Source: JAHEEL01 sp963700375
Lineage (GTDB): Bacteria; Actinomycetota; Acidimicrobiia; Spongiisociales; UBA5794
Direction of reading: 5' to 3'
Assembly: GCA_963700375.1 (NCBI GenBank)
Contig: CAVOXF010000002.1
Coordinates: 124,001-188,000, forward strand
DNA: 64,000 nucleotides
Of the stretch, positions 54,797 through 63,530 are shown piece after piece (positions within the stretch are counted from its first letter, which is position 1; each line of letters starts with the position of its first letter). Position numbers and translations under genes: made by a program. The notes beneath the pieces were generated by a model, which made no database searches, had not been told where the DNA came from, and saw only the letters and a program-made list of their open reading frames with translations.

Positions 54797-55836
54797 TCCA
54801 AGACCGCGCCGCCGTCGGTCCGGAAGGCTCCGCTCCCGAGCCCGTCCCGGAGGAAGTTCAGCGCCCGCCGGGGCCGGCGCGCTATCGCTGGTACGTGCTG
54901 GTGGCAGTTGTGGTCGCCCTACTGGCGTTGCCGTTGTTCCGCCCGATGATCAGTTCTTACAACTATGTCCTGACCCTCGGCGCCCTCGTTCTCATGTGGG
55001 TGGCGATGAGCTCGAGTTGGAACATCCTCGGTGGATTTGCCGGCTACATCTCGCTCGGTCACAGCGTTTTCATGGGAGTCGGCGGGTATGTCGCAGGTGT
55101 CTTGCTCTACTACCACGGCGTCAGCCCGTTTCTCACGGCTCCCCTCGGCGGTCTGGCGGCCGTGGCACTCGGATTCCTCGCAGGGTTCATCACGCTGCGG
55201 ACCCGTGGCCCGGCCTTCATCATCTCTACGATCGCGCTGTTGTTCATGTTCCTGCTCATGACCGATAACTTCGAGTACCTGGGTGGCGCTGCGGGGCTTC
55301 CGCTTCCCTCTCCGCCGTTCTCGCAGGAGTGGCTCCGTGTGCCGTTCTACTACGCGATGCTGCTCATCGCGATGGGGGCCATCTGGACGGCCTACCGCGT
55401 GGCCCACTCGAAGTTCGGCATGGGTCTGCGAGCGATCGCCGAAGACGAGGTGAAGGCCGAGGTTGCCGGCGTTCCCACCCGCCTCTACAAGATCTCTGCC
55501 TTTGCGATCAGCGCCTTCTGGGTCGGCGTCGCCGGCGCGATCTACGGGTACTCGATCGCATTTGTGCGACCCACGGTGTTCTTCACCATTGCGATCTCGG
55601 CGCAGATGGTCTTGATGGCAATCATCGGAGGGAAGGGGACGGTGGCGGGACCGGTTGTCGGTGCCGTCCTCATCTACGCCATCAACGAGATCTCGCTCGT
55701 CGCCTTTGGCGCCACCGAATTCAACATCGTCATCCAGGGCACCATGCTCGTTGCTGTGTTGTTGTTCTTCCCTCTCGGCGTCGTCGGGACACTTCGCAAG
55801 ATGAACCGGTTACCGGCGTTCCTCGACTGGGATTGA
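54793..55836 (+). CDS. livM: ABC transporter permease, LivM type, second system
   Basis: A 347-residue permease. A ~35-residue proline-rich cytoplasmic N-terminus precedes the first helix. Family marks are WNILGGFAGYISLGHSVFMG and the loop SKFGMGLRAIAEDEVKAEVA. The GTG at 54793 overlaps the LivH-type stop. It completes the transporter. Confidence 0.93.
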   Translation: MIQDRAAVGPEGSAPEPVPEEVQRPPGPARYRWYVLVAVVVALLALPLFRPMISSYNYVLTLGALVLMWVAMSSSWNILGGFAGYISLGHSVFMGVGGYVAGVLLYYHGVSPFLTAPLGGLAAVALGFLAGFITLRTRGPAFIISTIALLFMFLLMTDNFEYLGGAAGLPLPSPPFSQEWLRVPFYYAMLLIAMGAIWTAYRVAHSKFGMGLRAIAEDEVKAEVAGVPTRLYKISAFAISAFWVGVAGAIYGYSIAFVRPTVFFTIAISAQMVLMAIIGGKGTVAGPVVGAVLIYAINEISLVAFGATEFNIVIQGTMLVAVLLFFPLGVVGTLRKMNRLPAFLDWD

Positions 55837-55888
55837 CATGCCCCGCTGCAGCTGCATTGGCCTGTCCGTTGCCGCGTCCGTGACGTAG

Positions 55889-56632
55889 ATGGAAGCCGGC
55901 GAGATCCTTCTTGTGCTGGCGGCTGTGGCGTTGGGCTTCTTCGCCAAAGGAGTAACCGGCCTCGGCGGCCCGATGCTGGCGATTCCGGTTCTGGCATCGT
56001 TCATGGGCGTCGAATATGCCGTCGCGGTGATCGCGATCCCCTCGGCACTTGCCAACTTCTGGCTGATGATCAAGAACCGGTCGGCTGCATCCGACATCCG
56101 ATGGTTCCTCGTGCCAATGATGGTCACCGGGGTGGTCGGAACCCTGCTCGGTGTGTGGCTCCTGGTAAGCATCGACGATCGGATCATGTCCGTGGTTCTC
56201 GGTGTCTTCATGCTGTTGTACATCATCTGGTACCTCCTCAACCCGGAGCGGAAGATCGACGATCGCACGGCACAACGCCTGGCGGCACCCGCCGGATTCG
56301 GTGCCGGCGTACTGATCGGCGCCACCGGAATCTCAGCTCCGGTGGTCGGAACCTACGTCCACAGCCTCCGCCTCGATCGCTCCAGCTTCGTGTTCGCCAT
56401 CTCGGTTCCGTTCTTCTTCCTCGGGATGATGCAGATCGTCTCGCTCGCGGCACTCGGCGGCTACGACCGGGCGAGAGTCACTGCCGGGATCATCGCCTGT
56501 ATTCCGGTTCTCGTCGTGACTCCGATCGCGATGCGCATCGGAAAGAGACTGTCCGTGCAGACCTTTCAGTATGTCGTTCTCGTCATTCTCGGCATCGCAG
56601 CGATCCGGCTGCTGTGGTCCGGGCTTGCGTGA
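55889..56632 (+). CDS. TauE/SafE-family membrane permease
   Basis: A 247-residue protein of about eight helices. The repeated family motif is seen in FFAKGVTGLGGPMLAIPVL and GFGAGVLIGATGISAPVVG. The family exports sulfite or organosulfonates, and some members move organic acids. It lies 52 bp after the LivM-type gene on the same strand, so it may export a by-product of the imported compound. It converges with the broken lacI-type gene. Confidence 0.88.
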   Translation: MEAGEILLVLAAVALGFFAKGVTGLGGPMLAIPVLASFMGVEYAVAVIAIPSALANFWLMIKNRSAASDIRWFLVPMMVTGVVGTLLGVWLLVSIDDRIMSVVLGVFMLLYIIWYLLNPERKIDDRTAQRLAAPAGFGAGVLIGATGISAPVVGTYVHSLRLDRSSFVFAISVPFFFLGMMQIVSLAALGGYDRARVTAGIIACIPVLVVTPIAMRIGKRLSVQTFQYVVLVILGIAAIRLLWSGLA

Positions 56633-56645
56633 GGCGTCGACCGCC

Positions 56646-57687
56646 CTACTTCGAACCGACCGGTCCGGACGAGGAGCGAACAACGAGGGAGGGAGCCAGC
56701 CGTATCGGCTCGTAGGAAGGCTCGACGATGCGATGGTCTTCGGCCATCAGATCGAGCAGGAGCCGTCCGGCCGTCGCACCCATCGCTTCGTAGGGGAGTG
56801 AAATGGTTGTGAGCGGGGGATCGAGCCGATCGACCAGCGCGATGTCGTCGTAGCCGGTAACGGAGATATCTCCCGGGACGGTCATCCCACGTTCCCGGAT
56901 CGCGTCGATACAACCCGAGCGCGAGGAGATCATTGGCGGCGACGATCGCGGTGGGAGCATCACCAGAGTCCAGGAGCCGGTTGCATGCGGCGTGACCGTC
57001 CATCGATCGGAATGACCCTGCTTCGTAGACCCGGCAGTCCGACGTCGTCAGGCCCGCTCGTTCGATTGCGTCGGTGAACCCGATCTGTCGGAACAGGCCG
57101 GTTGAAATATCGAGTGGGCCGGCGACATGCGCGATCCTCGTGTGCCCCAGAGCGACCAGATGATCGACTACGAGGGAGAGGGCGGCCACATCGTTGCCAA
57201 CGATTGAAGGGAAGGAATCGTTCTCCGCTGAGCGGCTGACCAGGACGGTCGGCACCTCGTGTCGGAGGACGCGCTCTGGCGCCGCGAAATCCAGGCGGGC
57301 GTTCGCCACGATCAGACCGTCGACCCGCCGGTCGAGGAAGGTCTCCAGAGCGGTCATCGTGCGCGGCGAGTTCGCGTTATCCGAGCCAATCAAGAGCGAG
57401 TAGCCGACCTCGCTCAAGGCGTGTTGGGCACCGGTGAGGATGGGAGCAATGAAGGGGCTGACCAGGTCCGGAAGGACCATTCCAACGGATTGTGTGCGGT
57501 TGGTCCGTAGACCTCTGGCGAGTGGGTGCGGCTGATATCCGAGGCGCTCGGCCGCGGCAACCACTCGATTCGCGGTTTCGATACTCAACTCAGACCGAGT
57601 CTCTTCGTTGAGAGCTCTCGAAGCCGTCGAGATGTGGACACCGGCTTCACGTGCGACGTCCTTGAGTGTGATGGGTTTCTCGATCAG
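56646..57687 (-). pseudogene. LacI-family repressor, frameshifted
   Basis: The N-terminal helix-turn-helix is clear: ITLKDVAREAGVHISTASRA with hinge LGYQPHPLARGLR. The sugar-binding domain follows (SVGMVLPDLVSPFIAPILTG; TAIVAANDLLALG). The frame then slips near 56913, where one extra base in the LALG-CIDAIRERG stretch must be removed to read on through VTGYDDIALVDRLDPPLTT to 56646. No ATG, GTG or TTG lies at the expected start; a CTG at 57687, seven bases after GGAGG, is best placed. Operators of LacI form at 46046, 50768-50865 and 57798 fit it. It may be intact in the real genome. Confidence 0.8.
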
Positions 57688-57797
57688 ATGGCCCCCTCCG
57701 TCGTGTCGTCCGTGGTGGATCGACGGTGCGAGGCGACGCGTCTGAGACGCCGCCGCACCCGTCCACCGACGGTTCTGCCGCCATCGGGTCGGCTTCC

Positions 57798-57809
57798 GCA
57801 ATCGATTGT
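57798..57809. promoter_or_regulatory. LacI-type operator GCAATCGATTGT
   Basis: The same core as the sites at 46046 and 50768-50865, located between the lacI-type gene (minus) and the OsmC relic (plus). Its position suggests autoregulation. Confidence 0.65.
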
Positions 57810-57831
57810 ACTCCGGCAGCGGAGGAGGAGC

Positions 57832-58145
57832 ATGGCGACCAACGTGGTTGCGTCCGGGGACATGCGGGAGCCCATCATCCGTTGGAAGGCGATCTCGGTC
57901 AGCAACGACGGTTCGATGATGGCCGTTGACGATTGCGGGGTTTGCCGGCACGCGGCGACCGATGAACCGATTGCCCATGGCGGGACCGGGGAGGCCCCTT
58001 CACCGCTGGAGGCAGCACTCGGCGCTCGGAGCGACTGGTCGCCGTTGTGGACGAGACGGAGGCGCGTTGTCCGGTCCACAGCCTGGTGAAGGACGCAGGC
58101 GTCAACGTCGAGATACTGTGGGTAGCCACGCCTCGCGAAGACTGA
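57832..58145 (+). pseudogene. OsmC-family protein with internal deletion
   Basis: The N-terminal half reads like OsmC (MREPIIRWKAISVSNDG; DEPIAHGGTGEAPSPLEAAL). Just at the point where the first redox cysteine should follow (LGAC), the frame breaks. It resumes with LVAVVDETEARCPVHSLVKD and VNVEILWVATPRED, the usual OsmC ending with the second cysteine. About 40 residues are missing, including the catalytic helix. GGAGGAGGAG precedes the ATG. Peroxide-reducing activity is unlikely. Confidence 0.7.
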
Positions 58146-58184
58146 CGGTGTCCCGCGATTGACGTCGCGGCGAGCGCGGCCGGA

Positions 58185-59120
58185 TCAGCCCGAAAGGCCG
58201 TCGTCCACCTCGACGTTCTCGGGTTCGAGCGTCCTGCCGGAGGCAGCAGCCTGGAGTTCGAGCAGGGCTGCGAAGTCTTCGTCCCCCCAGCCCCGAGAGA
58301 TCCCCTCCACCACGATCTGATGGGCGATGGCAGACGTCGGCAGCGGTATGTTGAGTTCCCTGCCCTGCTCCAGGCCGAGTTCGAAGTCCTTGCGGAGAAG
58401 GTGCCACGTGAAGGTGGGCATCCACTTGAGATTGACGAACGCCGGCGTCTTGTACCGGGTGAATGTCGAACCCATCACGCTGTCGTTCAGGAATTCGAGG
58501 AAGTCCGCACGCGAGACCCCACCGGCTTCAGCGAGCACGGTGATTTCCGCCATGGTCTGGGTCACGACGCCGAGCAGCAGGTTGTGGCAGATCTTGACGA
58601 GGCGAGCCTCGTCTCCCGTACCGACGTAGGTGACCTTCTCACCGTACATGTCGAGATACGGAAGCACTTCTTCGTATGCCTCGAGCGGACCCGAGGCCAC
58701 GACGGTGAGCCGGCCGGCCCGTACGACCTTGGCGTTGCCGCTGACCGGGGCGGCTACCACGGCTGCACCACGTGCGGCCGCTCCGTCTCGCAGCAACACC
58801 GACGACTCGGGATTGATCGTCGTCGAGTCGACGATGATGCGCGGGCCGATGTCTTGGCGGGAGAACACGCCGTTCTCACCGAGCGTTACCTCGATGACGT
58901 CCTTGGGACCGGCGACCGTGGTGAACACGATGTCGCGATCGGCGAGGTCGGCCGGACTGTCGACGACCTTTGCCCCGAATTCCATCAGGGCTTCAGCCTT
59001 GGCCCTGGTTCGGTTGTAGACGGAGACGTCACAGCCGTTCGCGAGTACTCGCTTGATCAGTGCGGAACCCATCCGCCCGGCGCCGATCCAGCCGATCGTG
59101 TGCGGGTACCCAGCTGCCAT
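58185..59120 (-). CDS. 3-hydroxyisobutyrate / 2-hydroxy-3-oxopropionate dehydrogenase-like protein
   Basis: A 311-residue beta-hydroxyacid dehydrogenase. The Rossmann motif is IGWIGAGRMGSALIKRVL, then VDSTTINPESS, the substrate loop APVSGNAKVVRAGRL and the catalytic lysine in ARLVKICHNLLLGVV. TTAGGAG precedes the ATG. The family oxidises or reduces short 3-hydroxyacids such as tartronate semialdehyde or 3-hydroxyisobutyrate; sugar-acid substrates are also known. It is divergent from the LhgO-like gene. Confidence 0.87.
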   Translation of the reverse strand: MAAGYPHTIGWIGAGRMGSALIKRVLANGCDVSVYNRTRAKAEALMEFGAKVVDSPADLADRDIVFTTVAGPKDVIEVTLGENGVFSRQDIGPRIIVDSTTINPESSVLLRDGAAARGAAVVAAPVSGNAKVVRAGRLTVVASGPLEAYEEVLPYLDMYGEKVTYVGTGDEARLVKICHNLLLGVVTQTMAEITVLAEAGGVSRADFLEFLNDSVMGSTFTRYKTPAFVNLKWMPTFTWHLLRKDFELGLEQGRELNIPLPTSAIAHQIVVEGISRGWGDEDFAALLELQAAASGRTLEPENVEVDDGLSG

Positions 59121-59267
59121 GTCAATCTCCTAAGCCGCCCTCGTATTCGGGCATCGCGATCGTTGATTGCCAGATGATACCCGGGTAGTGGACGCCTCCA
59201 CGGTGACTCTGTCGCAGGGGCGCCCGCCGATGCGCGCCGTCGCCGGCATCCGTCGTACCATGACACG

Positions 59268-60527
59268 ATGGACACATCCGGTCCGTTGGCTGACGTAGAG
59301 ACACGCGACGCGGCGGACGGCGACATGCCGCTCGCTTCAGCGGATTGTGTGGTCATCGGGGGCGGCATCATCGGCCTCGCCGCTGCGCGCGAGCTCCTCC
59401 TGGAACGTCCCGGGAGGACGGTCGTGGTTCTCGAGAAGGAACTCGAGATCGCGCAACACCAGACGGGTCGGAATAGCGGTGTCGTCCACGCTGGGATCTA
59501 CTACCCACCGGGATCACAGAAGGCCACCTTGACCAAGAGGGCGATTCCTTTGCTTCGCGACTTCGCTCGCGAGAAGAACGTCCCGTACGAGGAGTGCGGG
59601 AAGCTGGTGATAGCCACCACGTCCGATGAGTCGGCCCGGCTCGCGGAACTCCTTCAGAACGCCGCGGCGAACGGAGTACCCGGTCTGGAGCTTCTCGATG
59701 GGGCAGGCATCGCGGTGAGAGAGCCGGCCGCCGTCGGCCACGCGGCCATCTGGTCGCCGACCACGGCGATCACGGATTTCGGGGCCCTCGCGGGGGTCTT
59801 GCGCGACGATGTGATTGCGATGGGCGGTTCCGTGCGTCTCGGTGTCGACGTGTGTGGCATCTCCTCAACGTCATCCCGGATCGAGATCGCAGCCAGAGAC
59901 GGCATCACACTCACGGCCGGCGCGGCGATCATCTGCGCCGGTCTTCAGTCGGATCGGCTGGCGAGAATCGCCGGTGGTGACTTCGAACCCACCATCGTCC
60001 CGTTCCGTGGTGAGTACATGCATCTCGTCGGTGCGTCGAAGGAATCCGTCAACGGGCTCATCTACCCCTTGCCGGATCCGCGCTATCCGTTCCTCGGCGT
60101 CCACTTCACTCCAACCGTGCATGATGAGGTTCTGGTTGGGCCCAACGCCATCCTTGCCCTTTCGCGTGAGGGGTACCGATGGCGTGACGTCGATGCGAGG
60201 TCCGTTGGCGAACTCGTGCGTTCGCCGGGCGTGTGGCGGGTCGCCGCTCGGAACTGGCGGCGAGGGGTGATGGAAGTCCGGCGGTCCCTGATTCGGGGTG
60301 CCTACGTCCGGGAACTGCAGAGGTATGTGCCGTCGATTCGGCTCGACGATCTGGTGCCGGCCAGGGCCGGGGTGAGGGCCCAGGCAGTCAGCAGGAGTGG
60401 CGATCTCGTCAGCGACTTCGTCATCACACGCACCGATCGGGTGGTAGCCGTTCGTAATGCTCCCTCACCCGGGGCCACTGCCGCCCTGGCACTTGCCGAG
60501 GAGATCGTCGCTCACGTCCCCGAGTAG
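59268..60527 (+). CDS. lhgO: L-2-hydroxyglutarate oxidase-like FAD enzyme (LhgO)
   Basis: A 419-residue FAD-dependent oxidoreductase of the DAO family. FAD binding is seen in CVVIGGGIIGLAAAREL. LhgO marks are HQTGRNSGVVHAGIYYPPGS, PFRGEYMHLVG, YPLPDPRYPFLGVHFTPTVH and the ending RNAPSPGATAALALAEEIV. It oxidises L-2-hydroxyglutarate to 2-oxoglutarate in characterised homologues. The role beside sugar catabolic genes may be metabolite repair or a related hydroxyacid. An internal ATG at 59325 is an alternative start. Confidence 0.88.
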   Translation: MDTSGPLADVETRDAADGDMPLASADCVVIGGGIIGLAAARELLLERPGRTVVVLEKELEIAQHQTGRNSGVVHAGIYYPPGSQKATLTKRAIPLLRDFAREKNVPYEECGKLVIATTSDESARLAELLQNAAANGVPGLELLDGAGIAVREPAAVGHAAIWSPTTAITDFGALAGVLRDDVIAMGGSVRLGVDVCGISSTSSRIEIAARDGITLTAGAAIICAGLQSDRLARIAGGDFEPTIVPFRGEYMHLVGASKESVNGLIYPLPDPRYPFLGVHFTPTVHDEVLVGPNAILALSREGYRWRDVDARSVGELVRSPGVWRVAARNWRRGVMEVRRSLIRGAYVRELQRYVPSIRLDDLVPARAGVRAQAVSRSGDLVSDFVITRTDRVVAVRNAPSPGATAALALAEEIVAHVPE

Positions 60528-60591
60528 TCATCGCTCTCCGGCGGGACAACCGGCGCCGACCGGTCATTGCGGGGCCGGCCGAATCGCGGCC

Positions 60592-61473
60592 CTAGTTGGC
60601 CCAGATCACCAGGGTTGAGCCGGCGATGACCGCCACCATGCCGAGGATGAGTTGCCACGTCCAACGCTCAATCGCCGTCCCGACGATGAACGGCACAACG
60701 AGGACAACAACCGGTGTTGCCACTTGCTGGAGCGTCACGACAACGTTGACTTCGACGAGGTCAAGCGCCGTCCACTGTGCTGCGATCGCAGCTGCCACGA
60801 GGATCCCACCGATCAGAATCCAGCGGCGAACCTCCGGCGGCGTTCCTGATGTGGTTGGAGCCCTTCCCGAGGTCAGCACGACGGCGTAGAGCGCCGCTGC
60901 CGCAGTGAGCCCAATCGTGACACCGATAACCGGGCTCGATAGTCCCTCCAGGCCCCACCGGATGAGCAGCGGGCTGGAGCCCCACGACAGCGACGTCGCG
61001 AGGGCAAACCATGGATAGGCGAGCCGGCGACCGCTGCCGTCACTCGTCCGACGTGCGATCAGGATCACCCCCGCGGATACGAGGGCGATCGCCACCAGCG
61101 CAACGGCACCGAGTGCTTCGTCGAGCACCAGTGCAGCCAGCAGGCTCCCGATGAGTGGTGTAGCGGCGGTGACGACACCGGTGTTTGCCGCCCCGATTCG
61201 CTGCTGGCTGAGACTGAGGAACGTCCAGCCGAAGAAGAAGTGGATCACACCGGCTGCCCCAAAGGCAATGAAGGCGAACACCGGCGCCGACGAGATGAGC
61301 GAGAGATCCTGTGTCGCCACGGAGAGGATGCCGAGCCCGGCAACTGCCACAAGCAGAAGCGCGAACGTCGTCCGATAGGGATCGATGAGCTGGTTGGCAC
61401 GACGGTTGACGGCCTGAAAGACCCCAAAAGACACTCCGGCAAAGAGGGCCCAAGCTGCCCCACCCATAGCCAT
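60592..61473 (-). CDS. DMT-superfamily (EamA) transporter
   Basis: A 293-residue protein with ten hydrophobic helices in two EamA repeats. The first repeat includes GVIHFFFGWTFLSLSQQRIG and ANTGVVTAATPLIGSLLAAL; the second ends with LQQVATPVVVLVVPFIVGT. The family mostly exports metabolites. It stands alone between convergent lhgO and the kdgK operon. The substrate is unknown. Confidence 0.88.
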   Translation of the reverse strand: MAMGGAAWALFAGVSFGVFQAVNRRANQLIDPYRTTFALLLVAVAGLGILSVATQDLSLISSAPVFAFIAFGAAGVIHFFFGWTFLSLSQQRIGAANTGVVTAATPLIGSLLAALVLDEALGAVALVAIALVSAGVILIARRTSDGSGRRLAYPWFALATSLSWGSSPLLIRWGLEGLSSPVIGVTIGLTAAAALYAVVLTSGRAPTTSGTPPEVRRWILIGGILVAAAIAAQWTALDLVEVNVVVTLQQVATPVVVLVVPFIVGTAIERWTWQLILGMVAVIAGSTLVIWAN

Positions 61474-61597
61474 TCACCCCTTGCCCTGCTGTGTTGAAGT
61501 CGATTGGGGAGGCTAACGAACCGTCGTTCTCACTTGTCGAGAATCGCGTGGTCACTCGTCGCCATGGACGAGTGACCTGGTTCGAGAAGCCGGCCGG

Positions 61598-62698
61598 TCA
61601 TCGAATCACCCGTGCACCTGAGGCTCGCATGGCCCGCTCGACCTCCGCCAACGTGACCATCGACGTATCTCCCGGGGTTGTCATGGCGAGTGCCCCGTGT
61701 GTCGCTCCGTACTCGACGGCCTCGTCGGGGTTCCGATCGGCGAGGAATGCGTACGCCATGCCCGATGCGAAGCCGTCACCGCCTCCGACACGATCGAAGA
61801 TCTCGAGATTCTCTCGCTGCCGTGCGACGTGGAGCTCACCATCGGCGTACAGGGCGGCCGACCAGTCGTTGACGGTCGCCGTCTTGGCGTCCCGCAGGGT
61901 GGTCGCGACCACCCTGAAATTGGGGTATTCCTCGACAACCGCAGCCATCATGCGTCCGAATGCGGCGGGGTCGAGTTTCGACAACGATTCCCCCACACCG
62001 TCAACGGCAAATCCGAGCGAGGCGGTGAAGTCTTCCTCGTTGCCGATCATGACGTCGACCATAGGCGCGATCGCCCGATTCACCTCGACGGCCCGCTCGG
62101 TTCCCCCGTGTGATTCCCACAACGAGGGCCTGAAGTTGAGATCGTACGAAACGACGGTTCCGTAGCGTTTCGCTGCGGCAATGGCTTCGATCACCACGTC
62201 CGGGGTCTCCGCGGACAGGGCGGCGAAGATTCCGCCGGTGTGGAACCACCGTGCACCCTCGTTACCGAAGACCTCGTCCCAATCGACATCACCCGGTCGC
62301 ATCTGTGATGCCGCCGTGTGGCCACGGTCGGAGATACCAAGGGCCGACCGGATTCCGTACCCTCTCTCGGTGAAGTTCAGTCCGACGCGCGAGGCACGCC
62401 CAAGACCGTCGAACGGGACCCACTTCACGTGTGACACGTCCACGCCACCCGTCAGCATGAGATCCTCGACAAGATGTCCGACTTCGTTGTCGACCAGGGC
62501 GGTGACGATGGCGGTACGGAGGCCGAAACACTTGCGCAAGGCACGAACCACGTTGTACTCGCCGCCGCCTTCCCATACGTGGAATGATCGGGTGGTTCGG
62601 ACGCGACCCGAGCCGGGGTCGAGTCGCAACATGACCTCACCGAGCGCAACCGCGTCCCACCTGCACGCCTCTCGGCTCTTCAGATCGAGCGTTGACAT
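61598..62698 (-). CDS. kdgK: 2-dehydro-3-deoxygluconokinase (PfkB family)
   Basis: A 366-residue PfkB-type sugar kinase. The start at 62698 follows AGGAGG. The N-terminal substrate lid includes ALGEVMLRLDPG and EGGGEYNVVRALRK. The C-terminal PfkB signature with the catalytic Asp is DRVGGGDGFASGMAYAFL. Sequence style and the eda gene 44 nt upstream support KDG as substrate: KDG is phosphorylated to KDPG, then split to pyruvate and glyceraldehyde-3-phosphate. It links the neighbouring uronate or cyclitol enzymes to central metabolism. Confidence 0.88.
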   Translation of the reverse strand: MSTLDLKSREACRWDAVALGEVMLRLDPGSGRVRTTRSFHVWEGGGEYNVVRALRKCFGLRTAIVTALVDNEVGHLVEDLMLTGGVDVSHVKWVPFDGLGRASRVGLNFTERGYGIRSALGISDRGHTAASQMRPGDVDWDEVFGNEGARWFHTGGIFAALSAETPDVVIEAIAAAKRYGTVVSYDLNFRPSLWESHGGTERAVEVNRAIAPMVDVMIGNEEDFTASLGFAVDGVGESLSKLDPAAFGRMMAAVVEEYPNFRVVATTLRDAKTATVNDWSAALYADGELHVARQRENLEIFDRVGGGDGFASGMAYAFLADRNPDEAVEYGATHGALAMTTPGDTSMVTLAEVERAMRASGARVIR

Positions 62699-62742
62699 GT
62701 TCTGGCCTCCTGTTTCCGCGGCCGAGCCTGGCTCGATTCCGT

Positions 62743-63411
62743 CTATCGCAGACTCGAGATGATCGAGAGCACCTCTGCCGTGCGCCGCTCGAGAGTTGTC
62801 CAGTCGGCCGCTTCGACGAGGTCCTTGCTGACGAGTTTGGACCCGATGCCGACGCACGGGACGCCCGCAGCGAACCACTCCGTCAGTGATTCCCTCGTGA
62901 TATCGACACCCCCGGTTGGCATGAGGAGTGCCCACGGACACGGTCCGCGAACGGCCTTGACGAACGCCGGGCCACCGACCAGTCCGCCGGGGAACACCTT
63001 CACGAGCTCGCATCCAAGCTCGTGAGCGAGCGTGATCTCGGTCACCGACGCGCAGCCTGGTGAGTAGGCGACCTTCCGGCGATTGCATATCTCGGCGACC
63101 CGGCGGTCGAGTGAAGGACCTACTACGAAGTTGGCGCCGAGATTGATGTACGTGCCGGCGGTGACCTCATCGATGACCGTGCCAGCTCCGAGTATCACGT
63201 CGGGACACTCGGAGGAGCAGTACCTCTCGAGCTCGGAGAAGGTCTCGAAGGCGTGATCGCCGCGGTTGGTGAATTCAATCGCTCGCGTCCCGCCGCGGCT
63301 CAACGCGGCGACGATGGAGCGCGCCGTAGCGATGTCCTCATGATGGAAGACGGGAACCAGCCCGACATCGATCATCGAGTTGAGCACCGTGAGTCTCGCG
63401 AACTTGGCCAT
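62743..63411 (-). CDS. eda: KDPG/KHG aldolase
   Basis: A 222-residue class I aldolase. The catalytic Glu is in GGTRAIEFTNRG, the Schiff-base lysine in CELVKVFPGGLVGG and the phosphate-binding glycines in LLMPTGGVDIT and VPCVGIGSKLV. AGGGGA precedes the ATG at 63411. It is first in the eda-kdgK operon. The palindrome ATTGTCCGACAAT lies 20 bp upstream and probably regulates it. Confidence 0.93.
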   Translation of the reverse strand: MAKFARLTVLNSMIDVGLVPVFHHEDIATARSIVAALSRGGTRAIEFTNRGDHAFETFSELERYCSSECPDVILGAGTVIDEVTAGTYINLGANFVVGPSLDRRVAEICNRRKVAYSPGCASVTEITLAHELGCELVKVFPGGLVGGPAFVKAVRGPCPWALLMPTGGVDITRESLTEWFAAGVPCVGIGSKLVSKDLVEAADWTTLERRTAEVLSIISSLR

Positions 63412-63430
63412 CTCGTCCCCTGTTGTCTCG

Positions 63431-63443
63431 ATTGTCCGACAAT
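63431..63443. promoter_or_regulatory. Palindrome ATTGTCCGACAAT before eda
   Basis: A perfect 13-bp palindrome around a central C, with the TTGTC-n-GACAA form seen in many GntR/FadR-type sites. It differs from the AATCGATT sites, so eda-kdgK may have another regulator, encoded outside this window or by the GntR gene at 36640. Confidence 0.55.
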
Positions 63444-63530
63444 GTCGCACCCCGTGTGGGGCGCGCCGACCTTAGCGATCTGCCTTCGGCCACTTCCAGA
63501 ACGAGGTGGCGGCACAGCCGACACACCGCG

